Source of the DNA: Cellulomonas sp.
GTDB taxonomy: Bacteria > Actinomycetota > Actinomycetes > Actinomycetales > Cellulomonadaceae
NCBI RefSeq assembly: GCF_015234515.1
Contig: NZ_JADGMY010000011.1
Location: 1-64,000, forward strand
Length of the DNA: 64,000 nt
Reading direction: 5' to 3'
Part shown: positions 34,951-44,039 of the stretch, one piece after another
How positions within the stretch are numbered: the stretch's first letter is position 1
Layout of the letters: every line of letters begins with the position of its first letter
Translations under genes and position numbers: made by a program
The notes under the pieces: generated by a model
Databases searched by the model: none
The model's input: only the letters and a program-made list of their open reading frames with translations
Told to the model about the DNA's origin: nothing

Positions 34951-36638
34951 CGCCGCACCTCGTCGGCGGCGAGGGGTGCGCCGTGGGCTGCGGCGTCAGG
35001 CGCCGACGTGACGTGCACGACGTCGTCCGCGCGGCTCGCGAGCGACTCCCGGTGGGCGACGAGGAGCACGGCGCAGCCGGCGTCACGCAGCGCCTCGAGG
35101 GTCGCGAGCACGACCTGCTCGCCCGCCGCGTCGAGGTGTGCCGTCGGCTCGTCGAGCACGACGACGGGGCTGGGCCGCAGCAGGGCGCGCGTGAGCGCGA
35201 GGCGCTGCCGCTGGCCCACGCTCAGCCCGGTCCCGCCACCGCCCAGCGCCGTTCCCCAGCCGTCCGGGAGCGACGCGACGACCGTGTCGAGACCGGTGAG
35301 CGCGGCCGCGCGGTCGCGCTCCGCACGCGTGGTCGCCCCGAGGACCTCCTCGACCGTCCCCGGCTCCAGCACGGGCCGTTGCGGCAGCCACGTCACCTGA
35401 CGCCAGTAGTCGTGCACGTCGACGTCGGCCAGGTCCGTCGCCGTGCCGTCGGCGGCGACCAGCGCGACGTGCCCCACGTCCGGCGGGAGGAGGCCGAGGA
35501 GCACCTCGACCGTGGTGGACTTCCCCGCCCCCGAGGGTCCGACGAGCGCGACGACACGCCCCGGGACGAGGTCGATGTCCACGGGCGCCGGTGCCCAGCC
35601 GCCCCGGGAGCGCACCGCCACGCCACGCGCGCGCACCGTCCCGCGCGTGAGGTCCGGCGCAGGTCGTGTCCCTGCCTCCGCGACGGGCACCTCCAGCACC
35701 GCGAACGCGCGGTCCGCCGCCGCGACACCGTCGGCCGAGGCGTGGAAGTGCGCGCCGACCTGACGCAGCGGCTGGAAGACCTCGGGTGCGAGCACCAGCA
35801 CGGCGAGCCCGGTGACGAGGTCGACGTGGCCGTAGACGAGCCGCAGGCCGACGCCGACCGCCACGAGCGCGACCGCGAGCGTGGTCAGCAGCTCGAGCAC
35901 CATGCCGGACAGGAAGGCGATCCGCAGGGTGCCCATGGTGGCGCGCCGGTGCGCGTCCCCGAGCTCGCGGACCCGCGCGGCCGGCCCGCGCTCCCGGCCG
36001 AACGCCCGCAGCGTCGACAGGCCGGCGAGCAGGTCGAGCACCTGGGCGCCGAGCCGCTGCATCGTCGCGAGCCCGCGCTCCGAGCGGCCCTGCGTCATGA
36101 CGCCCACGAGCCACATGAACAGTGGCACCAGCGGCACGGTGCCGGCCAGGATCGCGGCCGAGACCCAGTCCAGACCGAGCACGACGAGCAGCGTCGCGGG
36201 GGTCAGCGTGGCGGCGAGCACGAGCTGCGGCAGGTACCGCACGAAGTACGGCTCGAGGGCGTCGAGGCCGCGTGTCGCCAGCGTCACGAGGCCGGCGCCG
36301 TCGGCGGGCGCGGCGCGCCGGGGACCGACGGCCGCGGCGTGCGCGACCACACGCTCGCGGAGCTCGGCGACGGCCCGCGTCGCGGAACGGTGCGCGTAGC
36401 GCTCCTGGACGCCGGCGGTCAGCGCGCGGAGCACGACGACGACGACGAGCCAGCCCGCCAGCGGGGCGACCTGCGCGAGCGAGGCCCCGTCGGCGACGGC
36501 CGATCCCAGCGCGTGCGCGAGGAGCAGCGCCTGCGCCACGACGAGCGCGCCGGTGAGCAGGCCGAGCGCGACCGTCAGGGCGAGGTACCCGCGTGCGGAC
36601 CGCGCGTACCGCAGGAGCCGGGGATCGAGAGGCTTCAC
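34947..36638 (-). CDS. cydD: Cytochrome bd assembly ABC exporter, subunit CydD
   Basis: This 563-aa half-transporter is the CydC partner. It has six predicted transmembrane helices, Walker A GPSGAGKST, signature LSVGQRQRLALTRAL and Walker B VVVLDEPTAHLD. The N-terminus MKPLDPRLLRYARSARGYL is typical of actinobacterial CydD. It overlaps cydC by 4 bp and starts 19 bp after cydB, so the four cyd genes form one transcript in the order A-B-D-C. Confidence 0.9.
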   Translation of the reverse strand: MKPLDPRLLRYARSARGYLALTVALGLLTGALVVAQALLLAHALGSAVADGASLAQVAPLAGWLVVVVVLRALTAGVQERYAHRSATRAVAELRERVVAHAAAVGPRRAAPADGAGLVTLATRGLDALEPYFVRYLPQLVLAATLTPATLLVVLGLDWVSAAILAGTVPLVPLFMWLVGVMTQGRSERGLATMQRLGAQVLDLLAGLSTLRAFGRERGPAARVRELGDAHRRATMGTLRIAFLSGMVLELLTTLAVALVAVGVGLRLVYGHVDLVTGLAVLVLAPEVFQPLRQVGAHFHASADGVAAADRAFAVLEVPVAEAGTRPAPDLTRGTVRARGVAVRSRGGWAPAPVDIDLVPGRVVALVGPSGAGKSTTVEVLLGLLPPDVGHVALVAADGTATDLADVDVHDYWRQVTWLPQRPVLEPGTVEEVLGATTRAERDRAAALTGLDTVVASLPDGWGTALGGGGTGLSVGQRQRLALTRALLRPSPVVVLDEPTAHLDAAGEQVVLATLEALRDAGCAVLLVAHRESLASRADDVVHVTSAPDAAAHGAPLAADEVRR

Positions 36639-36657
36639 GCCGTCCAGCAGACCACGG

Positions 36658-37707
36658 TCAGGACCGCGAGACGACGCGGGCGAAGGTCAGGCCGGTCGCC
36701 TCGGGGATGTGCTCGATCGTCAGGCGCTTGCGGAAGACCCAGTAGGTCCAGCCCTGGTAGAGCAGCACGACCGGGGTGAGGATCGCGGCGACCCACGTCA
36801 TGACGGTCAGCGTGTAGTCGGTGGACGAGGCGTTGTCGACCGTCAGGGAGTTCGCGGGGTCGAACGCGGGCATGACGTCGGGGAACATCGAGCCGAAGAT
36901 CAGCACGACCGCGGCGACGATGGCGACGGCCGACGCGGCGAACGCGACGCCCTCACGACGCAGCCGGGTGGCGGCGACGACCAGGACGAGCGCAGCGGCG
37001 GCGACCAGCACGGCCGCCCACGTCCAGCCCTTGCCGCTGTACGCCAGCTGGGCCCACACGGCCCACACGCCGGCGACGACGAGGGTCACGACGGAGCTGC
37101 GTGCGGCGAACGCCCCGGCGCGCTCACGCATCTCGCCGTCGACCTTCATCGCCAGGAAGACCGCACCGTGGGTGAGGAAGATGCTGAGCGTCACGACCCC
37201 GCCGAGCAGGGCGAACGGGGACAGCAGCGCGAAGAAGCCACCGACGTACTGGTGGTTCGCGTCGAGCTCGACACCCCGCACCAGGTTGGCGAACGCGACG
37301 CCCCAGAGCAGTGCGGGGAGGAACGAGCCGAAGATCAGCGCGCGGTCCGCCCAGCCCCGCCAGACGTGGGAGTCGATCTTGCCGCGCCACTCGAACGCGA
37401 CGACGCGCACGATGAGGGCGATGAGGATGAGGAACAGCGGGAGGTAGAAGCCGGAGAACAGCGTGGCGTACCACTCGGGGAAGGCCGCGAAGGTCGCGCC
37501 GCCCGCGGTCAGGAGCCACACCTCGTTGCCGTCCCAGACGGGACCGATGGTGTTGATCATCAGCCGGCGCTCCTTCTCCCGGCGGGCCTTGTCGCCCCGG
37601 GGCAGGATCGCGAGCAGCATGCCGACACCGAAGTCGAACCCCTCGAGCACGAGGTAGCCGGTCCAGAGCACGGCGATGAGGAGGAACCAGACGACGGGGA
37701 GGTCCAT
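36658..37707 (-). CDS. cydB: Cytochrome bd ubiquinol/menaquinol oxidase, subunit II
   Basis: This 349-aa integral membrane protein has eight to nine hydrophobic helices and the subunit II motifs GFDFGVGMLL and GPVWDGNEVWLLTAGG. It pairs with CydA to form the high-affinity terminal oxidase and stabilises haem binding. It starts 10 bp after the cydA stop, in the same operon. Confidence 0.96.
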   Translation of the reverse strand: MDLPVVWFLLIAVLWTGYLVLEGFDFGVGMLLAILPRGDKARREKERRLMINTIGPVWDGNEVWLLTAGGATFAAFPEWYATLFSGFYLPLFLILIALIVRVVAFEWRGKIDSHVWRGWADRALIFGSFLPALLWGVAFANLVRGVELDANHQYVGGFFALLSPFALLGGVVTLSIFLTHGAVFLAMKVDGEMRERAGAFAARSSVVTLVVAGVWAVWAQLAYSGKGWTWAAVLVAAAALVLVVAATRLRREGVAFAASAVAIVAAVVLIFGSMFPDVMPAFDPANSLTVDNASSTDYTLTVMTWVAAILTPVVLLYQGWTYWVFRKRLTIEHIPEATGLTFARVVSRS

Positions 37708-37717
37708 GGCGGGCTCC

Positions 37718-39241
37718 TCAGTAGGCGAAGGACAGCGGACGGTCGATGCCGTCGGTGTCGTCGGCGGGTGGGTTGGCCTCGGGGCTGGGGTCGTGCTCGG
37801 TGTCCGCGACGCCCTCGACGGCGTACCGCTTCATCAGCCGGAACCAGACCACCATGAGCACGCCGTACAGCAGCGTGAAGCCGATCATCGAGAACAGGAC
37901 CATGCCGGGGCTCACGACCTCGCTGACGCCGCGTGCGGTCAGCAGCCACACGCCGTCGACGCCGGACGCGTCCGGGTTGGGGGCGACCACCCACGGCTGA
38001 CGGCCCATCTCGGTGAAGATCCAGCCGAACGCGGACGCGAGGAACGGTGTGGCGATGGCCGCGAGCCCGAGCCGCCCGAACCACACGTTGCCGGTGACGG
38101 AGCCCTTGCGGCGCAGCAGCCACAGCGCGGCGAGGGACAGGGCGGCCGAGCCGGCGCCGAACCCGATCATCAGGCGGAAGGACCAGTAGGTCACCGCGAG
38201 GTTCGGGTAGAAGCGCGTGTCCTCGTCGATGCCGGACGAGACGCCGTTGGCCTCGTCCCACTCGGTGATCCAGTCCCGGTACTGCTCCTGCAGCTCGTTC
38301 ACGCCGCGGATGGGTGCGTCGAAGTCGTTCGTCGCGAGGAACGAGGTGAGGCCGGGGACCTCGAGGAGGTGCCGCACGCCCTCGCAGTCGTTCGTGAAGT
38401 CGCCGATCGCCAGGATCGAGAACGGTGCACCCTCCTGCGAGACGCACAGGCCCTCGGCTGCGGCCATCTTGGCGGGCTGCTGCTGGAACATGAGCTTGGC
38501 CTGCCAGTCGCCGGACAGTGCGACGCCGGCGCCGGAGACGAGCATCGTGACCAGCCCGAGGACGACCGCCGGCCGGTAGACGTCGCGCGCCTTGTCGACC
38601 TGGCCCGAGCGCACCAGGCGCACCATCCACCAGGCGGCGATGCCCGCGACGAACGTGCCGGCGGTGAGGAACGCGGCCGCGATCGTGTGCGGGAACGCGG
38701 CCAGGAGCGTCGGGTTGGTGAGGACCGCGACGATGTCGGTCATCTCCGCACGGCCGGACTCCATGTTGAAGGTGGTGCCCACCGGGTGCTGCATCCACGA
38801 GTTCGCCGCGAGGATGAAGTAGGCCGAGAGGTTGGTCGCGATCGCCACCGCCCAGATGCACGCGAGGTGGATCTTCTTGGGCAGCTTGTCCCAGCCGAAG
38901 ATCCACAGGCCCAGGAACGTCGACTCGACGAAGAACGCGGCGAGCGCCTCCATGGCCAGCGGCGCCCCGAAGACGTCACCGACGAATCGCGAGTACTCGG
39001 ACCAGTTCATGCCGAACTGGAACTCCTGCACGATCCCGGTGGCGACGCCGATCGCGAAGTTGATCAGCAGGAGCTTGCCGAAGAACTTCGTCAGCCGCAG
39101 CCAGCGCTCGTTGCCCGTGCGGACCCAGGCGGTCTGCATGATGGCGACGAGCGGCGACAGCCCGATCGTCAGGGGGACGAAGATGAAGTGGTAGACGGTC
39201 GTGATGCCGAACTGCCAGCGGGCCAGGTCGAGGGCGTCCAC
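37718..39241 (-). CDS. cydA: Cytochrome bd oxidase, subunit I
   Basis: This 507-aa subunit carries haems b558, b595 and d and oxidises quinol while reducing O2 to water. His18 in VYHFIFVPLTIG corresponds to E. coli His19, and a His in AAFPHTIAAAF to His186; GRQPWVV is the C-terminal signature. The quinol loop is of the shorter type. GTG 39241 is chosen because the protein then begins MDALDLARWQFG; a longer frame to 39316 lies in the leader. It is the first gene of the cyd-devS operon and has a DevR-like operator upstream. Confidence 0.96.
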   Translation of the reverse strand: MDALDLARWQFGITTVYHFIFVPLTIGLSPLVAIMQTAWVRTGNERWLRLTKFFGKLLLINFAIGVATGIVQEFQFGMNWSEYSRFVGDVFGAPLAMEALAAFFVESTFLGLWIFGWDKLPKKIHLACIWAVAIATNLSAYFILAANSWMQHPVGTTFNMESGRAEMTDIVAVLTNPTLLAAFPHTIAAAFLTAGTFVAGIAAWWMVRLVRSGQVDKARDVYRPAVVLGLVTMLVSGAGVALSGDWQAKLMFQQQPAKMAAAEGLCVSQEGAPFSILAIGDFTNDCEGVRHLLEVPGLTSFLATNDFDAPIRGVNELQEQYRDWITEWDEANGVSSGIDEDTRFYPNLAVTYWSFRLMIGFGAGSAALSLAALWLLRRKGSVTGNVWFGRLGLAAIATPFLASAFGWIFTEMGRQPWVVAPNPDASGVDGVWLLTARGVSEVVSPGMVLFSMIGFTLLYGVLMVVWFRLMKRYAVEGVADTEHDPSPEANPPADDTDGIDRPLSFAY

Positions 39242-39340
39242 GGGAGTCTCCGGGCGTGTGCGAGGGCGGGTCGTGCTGCCGGACGGGTCGCGGCGTGCGC
39301 CGCAGCGGGCGCGCACCTCGGGTGCACGTCCTTCAACGAA

Positions 39341-39346
39341 ACGCTA
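39341..39346 (-). promoter_or_regulatory. cydA -10 element
   Basis: TAGCGT on the minus strand (39346-39341) places the transcription start near 39334 and gives a leader of roughly 92 nt before cydA. No consensus -35 is visible, as expected for an activator-dependent promoter. Confidence 0.5.
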
Positions 39347-39368
39347 GGACGAGCGTGTGCGGGCGAGG

Positions 39369-39382
39369 GGGACGAAGGTCCC
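39369..39382. promoter_or_regulatory. DevR/DosR-like operator upstream of cydA
   Basis: GGGAC-GAAG-GTCCC is a perfect 5+5 dyad with the core spacing of the mycobacterial DosR box (GGGACT-WW-AGTCCC). Its centre (39375.5) lies about 41.5 bp upstream of the predicted cydA start site, the usual position for a class II activator. The outer AT-rich positions of the mycobacterial consensus are G/A here. The devR and devS genes next door make the assignment plausible. Confidence 0.65.
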
Positions 39383-39385
39383 GGG

Positions 39386-39711
39386 TGCTGACGACACGTC
39401 GCGAAACTCACCCACGTGCGGACGGCGGACGCGGGGTCCTGTGCGATACTCGTCACTGGTCCTGACGCCCACACCGTCGGGGCCAGTGAGCTCGCCGCAG
39501 CAGTGACCGTGCAGGCCAGCCGCCGCCCCGCCCTCGGCGGGCTCCAGCCCGGAGCCCCGAGACGGCCTGGCAGGCGATGGCGCCGGACGGGCGGCAGCCG
39601 CAACCGACGACTTCCGTCGCCGTACCGGGTCACACCGGCCGCGAGCGACGACCGACCGCCCGGGGGCGCACGTCGTGTGGGCGGGGCCACCGGTGCTCAG
39701 GAGTACGCGCT
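39386..39711 (+). other. Intergenic region and long leader of rne
   Basis: There is no convincing gene in this 326-bp stretch. GATACT (39445-39450) is a possible -10 for rne, implying a 5' leader of about 255 nt with several GC-rich dyads. Long structured leaders are plausible for RNase E because it often controls its own mRNA, but no known motif was recognised. Confidence 0.4.
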
Positions 39712-42700
39712 TTGTCTCCCGTGAACAGCCCCGAGAACTCCGACGCAGCGAACGCACCCGATGCCGCCGAGGCGGCTCCCCGGAAGCGTCGTCGCCGCGT
39801 CGTCCGTGACGTCGTGACACCGGGCGCCGACGCCCCCGTCGCGACGCAGGACGCCGAGACCGTACCCACCGAGCCCACCGGCGGCGGCGATTCCGTCGCA
39901 CCCGAGGTGGCGCCCCAGGTGCAGGTGCCCGACGTCGAGGCGCCCGAGGAGCCCGAGCCGGTACAGGCACCTGCGCCGACCCGCGCACGCCGCTCGCGCC
40001 GCGTGACGCGCACGGTGGTGCTCGACGACGTCGCCGCTGCCCCGGTGCAGCAGACGCCCGTCCAGGACGCGCCCGTGGATGTCGAGACGCCCGACGACGA
40101 GGTGACCGCACCGGCCGAGGTCGAGGAGCCGGCGACCGACGACGATGCCTCCGTCGACGTCGCGCCCGCCGACGAGCCCGAGGCCAGCGGTGTCGCCGAC
40201 GCACTGGCCGAGGACGCCGCCGAGCGCGCGCCGCGCCGGCGCCGCTCCGGTCGGCGTGGTGGCCGCACCGGCCGCTCCGCGCAGGACGCGGACGACGAGC
40301 AGCCGACCGCAGCCGACGTGCCGGCCGACGAGGCCGTCGTCGCGTCGGACAAGGAGCGGTCGGACGCGCCGCTGGACGTGCTCGCCGAGCTGGGCCCGGT
40401 GCGGACGGAGGAGCCGGTGTCGCGTACGCGCCTGGCGACGACGGCCCTGCTCTTCCAGGCACCCGACCCGGAGCCGCGCACGCGCAGGCGGCGGGCGCAG
40501 GCCTCGGCAGGCTCCCCGCAGGAGATCTCGGACGCCGCACGCACCGACGTGGACGAGGCCGCCCGGTCGGGTGCCGAGGAGTCGGGCGCGGACGCGGCCG
40601 TCGAGGCCGCCGCGGAGAGCGCCCCCGCCGAGGGTGCCGGCCGTGCGCGCCGCCGCCGCGGCGGACGGGGTCGCAAGGCCCAGGTGGAGGACGAGGCCAC
40701 CGAGCCCGAGAACCAGGACGAGAGCCAGGACGAGCCGCAGCCGGACGTCGTGGAGACCGACGTGACCGACGGTGACGACGACGGTGCCGACGACGACGGT
40801 GACGACGACGGCACGTCGCCGCGTCGCCGTCGGCGTCGTGGCGGTCGAGGACGCCGGGGCCGGGCCGACGCGCCGGGCGGCGACGACACCGCCGACGAGC
40901 CTGCGGCGCAGGACGAGCCGGACACCGAGGCCGAGGCGCCGGCGAGCGAGGACGCGGGCGAGGACGACTCGACCGGGTCGAGCCGTCGTCGCCGTCGCCG
41001 TCGCCGTGGCGCTCGCGGCGAGGTCGCCGACGAGCCCCGCCGCCGTTCGAGCGGTGACGAGGTCACGGCGCTGCGGGGGTCGACGCGTCTGGAGGCCAAG
41101 CGCCAGCGCCGCCGTGAGGGGCGTGACGCGGGACGGCGTCGCCAGGTCATCACCGAGGCGGAGTTCCTTGCACGGCGTGAGGCGGTCGAGCGCGCGATGG
41201 TCGTGCGCGAGGTCGACGCGCGCACCCAGATCGCCGTCCTCGAGGACGGTGTGCTCGTCGAGCACTACGTGTCGAACCAGGCGCAGGCGTCGATGGTCGG
41301 CAACGTGTACCTGGGCCGCGTCCAGAACGTGCTGCCGAGCATGGAGGCCGCGTTCGTCGACGTCGGCAAGGGTCGCAACGCGGTCCTGTACGCGGGCGAG
41401 GTGAACTGGGACGCCGCCGGTCTGGACGGGGGGCAGCCGCGCCGCATCGAGCAGGCGCTGAAGTCCGGTGACGCGGTCCTGGTCCAGGTGACGAAGGACC
41501 CGATCGGTCACAAGGGTGCTCGGCTCACGAGCCAGATCACGCTCGCGGGCCGGTACCTCGTGTACGTGCCCGGGGGCGGCATGACGGGTATCAGCCGCAA
41601 GCTGCCCGACATCGAGCGCTCGCGCCTCAAGAAGATCCTGCGCGACCTCGTCCCCGACTCCGCCGGCGTGATCGTGCGCACCGCGGCCGAGGGCGCCACG
41701 GAGGAGGAGCTGCGCGCCGACGTCGCGCGCCTGCAGGGCCAGTGGGAGGCGATCGAGAAGAAGCGGAAGACCGCGAACGCACCGGCGCTCCTGCAGGGCG
41801 AGCCCGACATGGCGATCCGGGTCGTCCGCGACATCTTCAACGACGACTTCTCGTCGCTCGTCGTGCAGGGGGACGACGCGTGGTCGACGATCTCGACCTA
41901 CGTGGGCGAGCTCGCCCCGGACCTCGCCGCGCGCATCGAGAAGTGGACGGGCACGCAGGACGTCTTCACGGTGCACCGCGTGGACGAGCAGCTCGCCAAG
42001 GGCATGGACCGCAAGGTCTGGCTGCCCTCGGGCGGTTCGCTCGTCATCGACCGCACCGAGGCGATGACCGTCGTGGACGTCAACACCGGCAAGTTCACCG
42101 GTGCGGGCGGCACTCTCGAGGAGACCGTCACACGCAACAACCTCGAGGCGGCCGAGGAGATCGTGCGTCAGCTGAGGCTGCGCGACATCGGCGGCATCAT
42201 CGTCATCGACTTCATCGACATGGTGCTCGAGTCCAACCGCGACCTCGTCCTGCGCAGGCTCGTCGAGTGCCTGGGGCGTGACCGGACCAAGCACCAGGTG
42301 GCCGAGGTCACGTCGCTGGGGCTCGTGCAGATGACCCGCAAGCGTGTCGGCCAGGGTCTGGTCGAGGCGTTCAGCGAGACCTGCGAGCACTGCCACGGGC
42401 GCGGGTTCATCGTCCACACCGACCCGGTGGGCAAGGGCGGGCGTCCCGAGACGCACGCGCAGCCGGCCGCGGAGCCGGGCGAGTCCAAGCGTGCGCGACG
42501 CAAGCGCGGCTCGGCCGAGCCGGCCGGTGTGCAGCATGCGACCGTCCCGGTGCTGCCGGAGGCGCGCGAGGCGGTCAAGGCGACGCTCGCGACGATCGCG
42601 GCCGCGGCTGCCCACGCCCACGAGCAGGGGGTCGGCCCGGACGACCTGGGCACGGACCCGGGGGCGGGTGAGGGTCCCGCCGGCGACGCGTCGGTGGGCC

Positions 42701-43002
42701 TCGCGACGGCGCCCGACGAGACTCCCGTCGCCGGTACCAGGCGGCTGGGGACGCTCGACGTCATGGCCGAGCTGGGCACCGCAGGCGTCCAGCCTGCTGC
42801 GACAGCGGGCCCCGCGACGGCGGCAGCCGACGCGGGCGCGGTCGAGACGGACGCGCCGCTCGAGCTGCACACGGTCGCCCCCGAGGTGTTCGAGGACACC
42901 GACGGGGAGCCCGAGGCCGACGGTGGGCACGACGCCGACGGCACGCCGCAGGCGGCGAGCGACGCGGCCACGGACGGCGCTCCGGCGCCGGCCGACGGCT
43001 GA
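39712..43002 (+). CDS. rne: Ribonuclease E/G family endonuclease
   Basis: This protein of about 1096 aa has a long disordered N-terminal arm (to about residue 480) alternating acidic stretches with Arg-rich patches ([14 protein letters not shown]), the catalytic core with S1 domain ([20 protein letters not shown]), the metal site DVNTGKFTG...IDFIDM and the Zn-link CEHCHGRG, and an acidic Ala/Pro tail. It initiates mRNA decay and rRNA processing. TTG 39712 is chosen because AGGAG (39699-39703) is 8 bases upstream; GTG 39721 lacks a spaced ribosome site but is the alternative. Confidence 0.92.
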   Translation: MSPVNSPENSDAANAPDAAEAAPRKRRRRVVRDVVTPGADAPVATQDAETVPTEPTGGGDSVAPEVAPQVQVPDVEAPEEPEPVQAPAPTRARRSRRVTRTVVLDDVAAAPVQQTPVQDAPVDVETPDDEVTAPAEVEEPATDDDASVDVAPADEPEASGVADALAEDAAERAPRRRRSGRRGGRTGRSAQDADDEQPTAADVPADEAVVASDKERSDAPLDVLAELGPVRTEEPVSRTRLATTALLFQAPDPEPRTRRRRAQASAGSPQEISDAARTDVDEAARSGAEESGADAAVEAAAESAPAEGAGRARRRRGGRGRKAQVEDEATEPENQDESQDEPQPDVVETDVTDGDDDGADDDGDDDGTSPRRRRRRGGRGRRGRADAPGGDDTADEPAAQDEPDTEAEAPASEDAGEDDSTGSSRRRRRRRRGARGEVADEPRRRSSGDEVTALRGSTRLEAKRQRRREGRDAGRRRQVITEAEFLARREAVERAMVVREVDARTQIAVLEDGVLVEHYVSNQAQASMVGNVYLGRVQNVLPSMEAAFVDVGKGRNAVLYAGEVNWDAAGLDGGQPRRIEQALKSGDAVLVQVTKDPIGHKGARLTSQITLAGRYLVYVPGGGMTGISRKLPDIERSRLKKILRDLVPDSAGVIVRTAAEGATEEELRADVARLQGQWEAIEKKRKTANAPALLQGEPDMAIRVVRDIFNDDFSSLVVQGDDAWSTISTYVGELAPDLAARIEKWTGTQDVFTVHRVDEQLAKGMDRKVWLPSGGSLVIDRTEAMTVVDVNTGKFTGAGGTLEETVTRNNLEAAEEIVRQLRLRDIGGIIVIDFIDMVLESNRDLVLRRLVECLGRDRTKHQVAEVTSLGLVQMTRKRVGQGLVEAFSETCEHCHGRGFIVHTDPVGKGGRPETHAQPAAEPGESKRARRKRGSAEPAGVQHATVPVLPEAREAVKATLATIAAAAAHAHEQGVGPDDLGTDPGAGEGPAGDASVGLATAPDETPVAGTRRLGTLDVMAELGTAGVQPAATAGPATAAADAGAVETDAPLELHTVAPEVFEDTDGEPEADGGHDADGTPQAASDAATDGAPAPADG

Positions 43003-43048
43003 CCCGTCGCGCGACCACCGTCCGACAGGGCGGTCCCGCCTCGCTCGT

Positions 43049-43077
43049 TTGACCGGGCGCGAGCGGGTCCGTACCCT
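43049..43077 (+). promoter_or_regulatory. rplU-rpmA promoter
   Basis: TTGACC (43049-43054) and TACCCT (43072-43077) are separated by 17 bp, the best sigma-70-like promoter in the window. The start near 43084 gives a leader of about 214 nt before rplU. Confidence 0.72.
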
Positions 43078-43112
43078 AGAACGTCGGTGCGTCGCGCGCG
43101 TGCCGGGAGCCG

Positions 43113-43155
43113 TGCGTACCGGGTTCCCCGAGGATTCTCGGGGTGGGCGTACGCA
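43113..43155 (+). ncRNA. Structured leader element upstream of rplU
   Basis: A two-part hairpin: the outer stem is 43113-43119 with 43149-43155, the inner stem 43126-43132 with 43137-43143 around a GATT loop. Both stems are perfect 7-bp helices. Its place in the leader of the L21 operon suggests an autoregulatory ribosomal-protein leader, which is inference. Confidence 0.55.
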
Positions 43156-43297
43156 GGTCCCGGTCCAGGCGCCGCGGATGACACCGCCGACGCGAACCCC
43201 TTGCCCTCGTGGCTGGGCGGTGCGCGGGTACCGGCGGGTCCGCGGCACCGACGAGCAGGACGCACGAAGCACCGATGAGCAGGTCCGACGAGCAGAG

Positions 43298-43618
43298 ATG
43301 AGCAGCAACGTGGTGTACGCGATCGTGAAGGCTGGCGGCCGCCAGGAGAAGGTCGCCGTCGGCGACGTCGTCGTCGTCGACCGCCTCGCCGCCGGGGCGG
43401 GTTCGTCGGTCCAGCTGCCGGCGCTCCTGCTCGTCGACGGTGAGAAGGTCACCACCGACGCCGCGGCGCTGGCCAAGGTGACGGTGACGGCGGAGGTCGT
43501 GCGGGACGAGAAGGGTCCCAAGATCGACATCCTCAAGTACAAGAACAAGACCGGCTACCGCAAGCGCCAGGGTCACCGTCAGAAGCTGACCCGCCTGAAG
43601 GTCACCGGCATCAAGTGA
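43298..43618 (+). CDS. rplU: 50S ribosomal protein L21
   Basis: This 106-aa protein begins [23 protein letters not shown] and ends with [17 protein letters not shown] basic residues ([15 protein letters not shown]), both L21 hallmarks. ATG 43298 is used; GTG 43310 is possible. It lies 58 bp before rpmA, the invariant L21-L27 pair. Confidence 0.96.
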   Translation: MSSNVVYAIVKAGGRQEKVAVGDVVVVDRLAAGAGSSVQLPALLLVDGEKVTTDAAALAKVTVTAEVVRDEKGPKIDILKYKNKTGYRKRQGHRQKLTRLKVTGIK

Positions 43619-43676
43619 GCCCGCGCCGCTCACGCGGCCGTCCACCCTTTCGCAGCATCCGGAGAGCAGGTCAGTC

Positions 43677-43931
43677 ATGGCACACAAGAAGGGCGCGAGC
43701 TCCTCGCGCAACGGTCGCGACTCGAACGCCCAGCGTCTCGGCGTCAAGCGCTTCGGCGGTCAGGTCGTCAAGGCCGGCGAGATCATCGTCCGCCAGCGCG
43801 GCACGCACTTCCACCCCGGCGAGAACGTCGGCCGTGGCGGGGACGACACCCTGTTCGCGCTGACCGCCGGCTCGGTGGCGTTCGGCACGCGTCGCGGCCG
43901 CAAGGTCATCGACATCGTCGCGTCCCTCTGA
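43677..43931 (+). CDS. rpmA: 50S ribosomal protein L27
   Basis: This 84-aa protein starts [29 protein letters not shown], the near-invariant L27 sequence (split here only by description); its N-terminal tail reaches the peptidyl-transferase centre. There is no Firmicute-type N-terminal pre-sequence. A terminator hairpin follows. Confidence 0.98.
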   Translation: MAHKKGASSSRNGRDSNAQRLGVKRFGGQVVKAGEIIVRQRGTHFHPGENVGRGGDDTLFALTAGSVAFGTRRGRKVIDIVASL

Positions 43932-43961
43932 GGTCGCGACACACCCCAGCTTTGCGGTCGG

Positions 43962-43988
43962 AGGGGCGCACCGGTCCGGTGCGCCCCT
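43962..43988 (+). terminator. Terminator after rpmA
   Basis: An 11-bp perfect stem (43962-43972 with 43978-43988) closes a 5-nt loop and is followed by TT. It separates the ribosomal-protein pair from obgE. Confidence 0.75.
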
Positions 43989-44039
43989 TCGGCGTATGAA
44001 CGATCGAGATCTGCACCCGCAGACGAAGGAGGTCCAGCC

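Noticed and set aside
42344-43297. Long N-terminal extension of L21
   Set aside because: It covers the rne 3' end, the rplU promoter and the leader hairpin; L21 begins at 43298.
39631-43548. Very long minus-strand frames opposite rne
   Set aside because: They mirror the repetitive acidic/arginine codons of rne on the other strand and lack domains.
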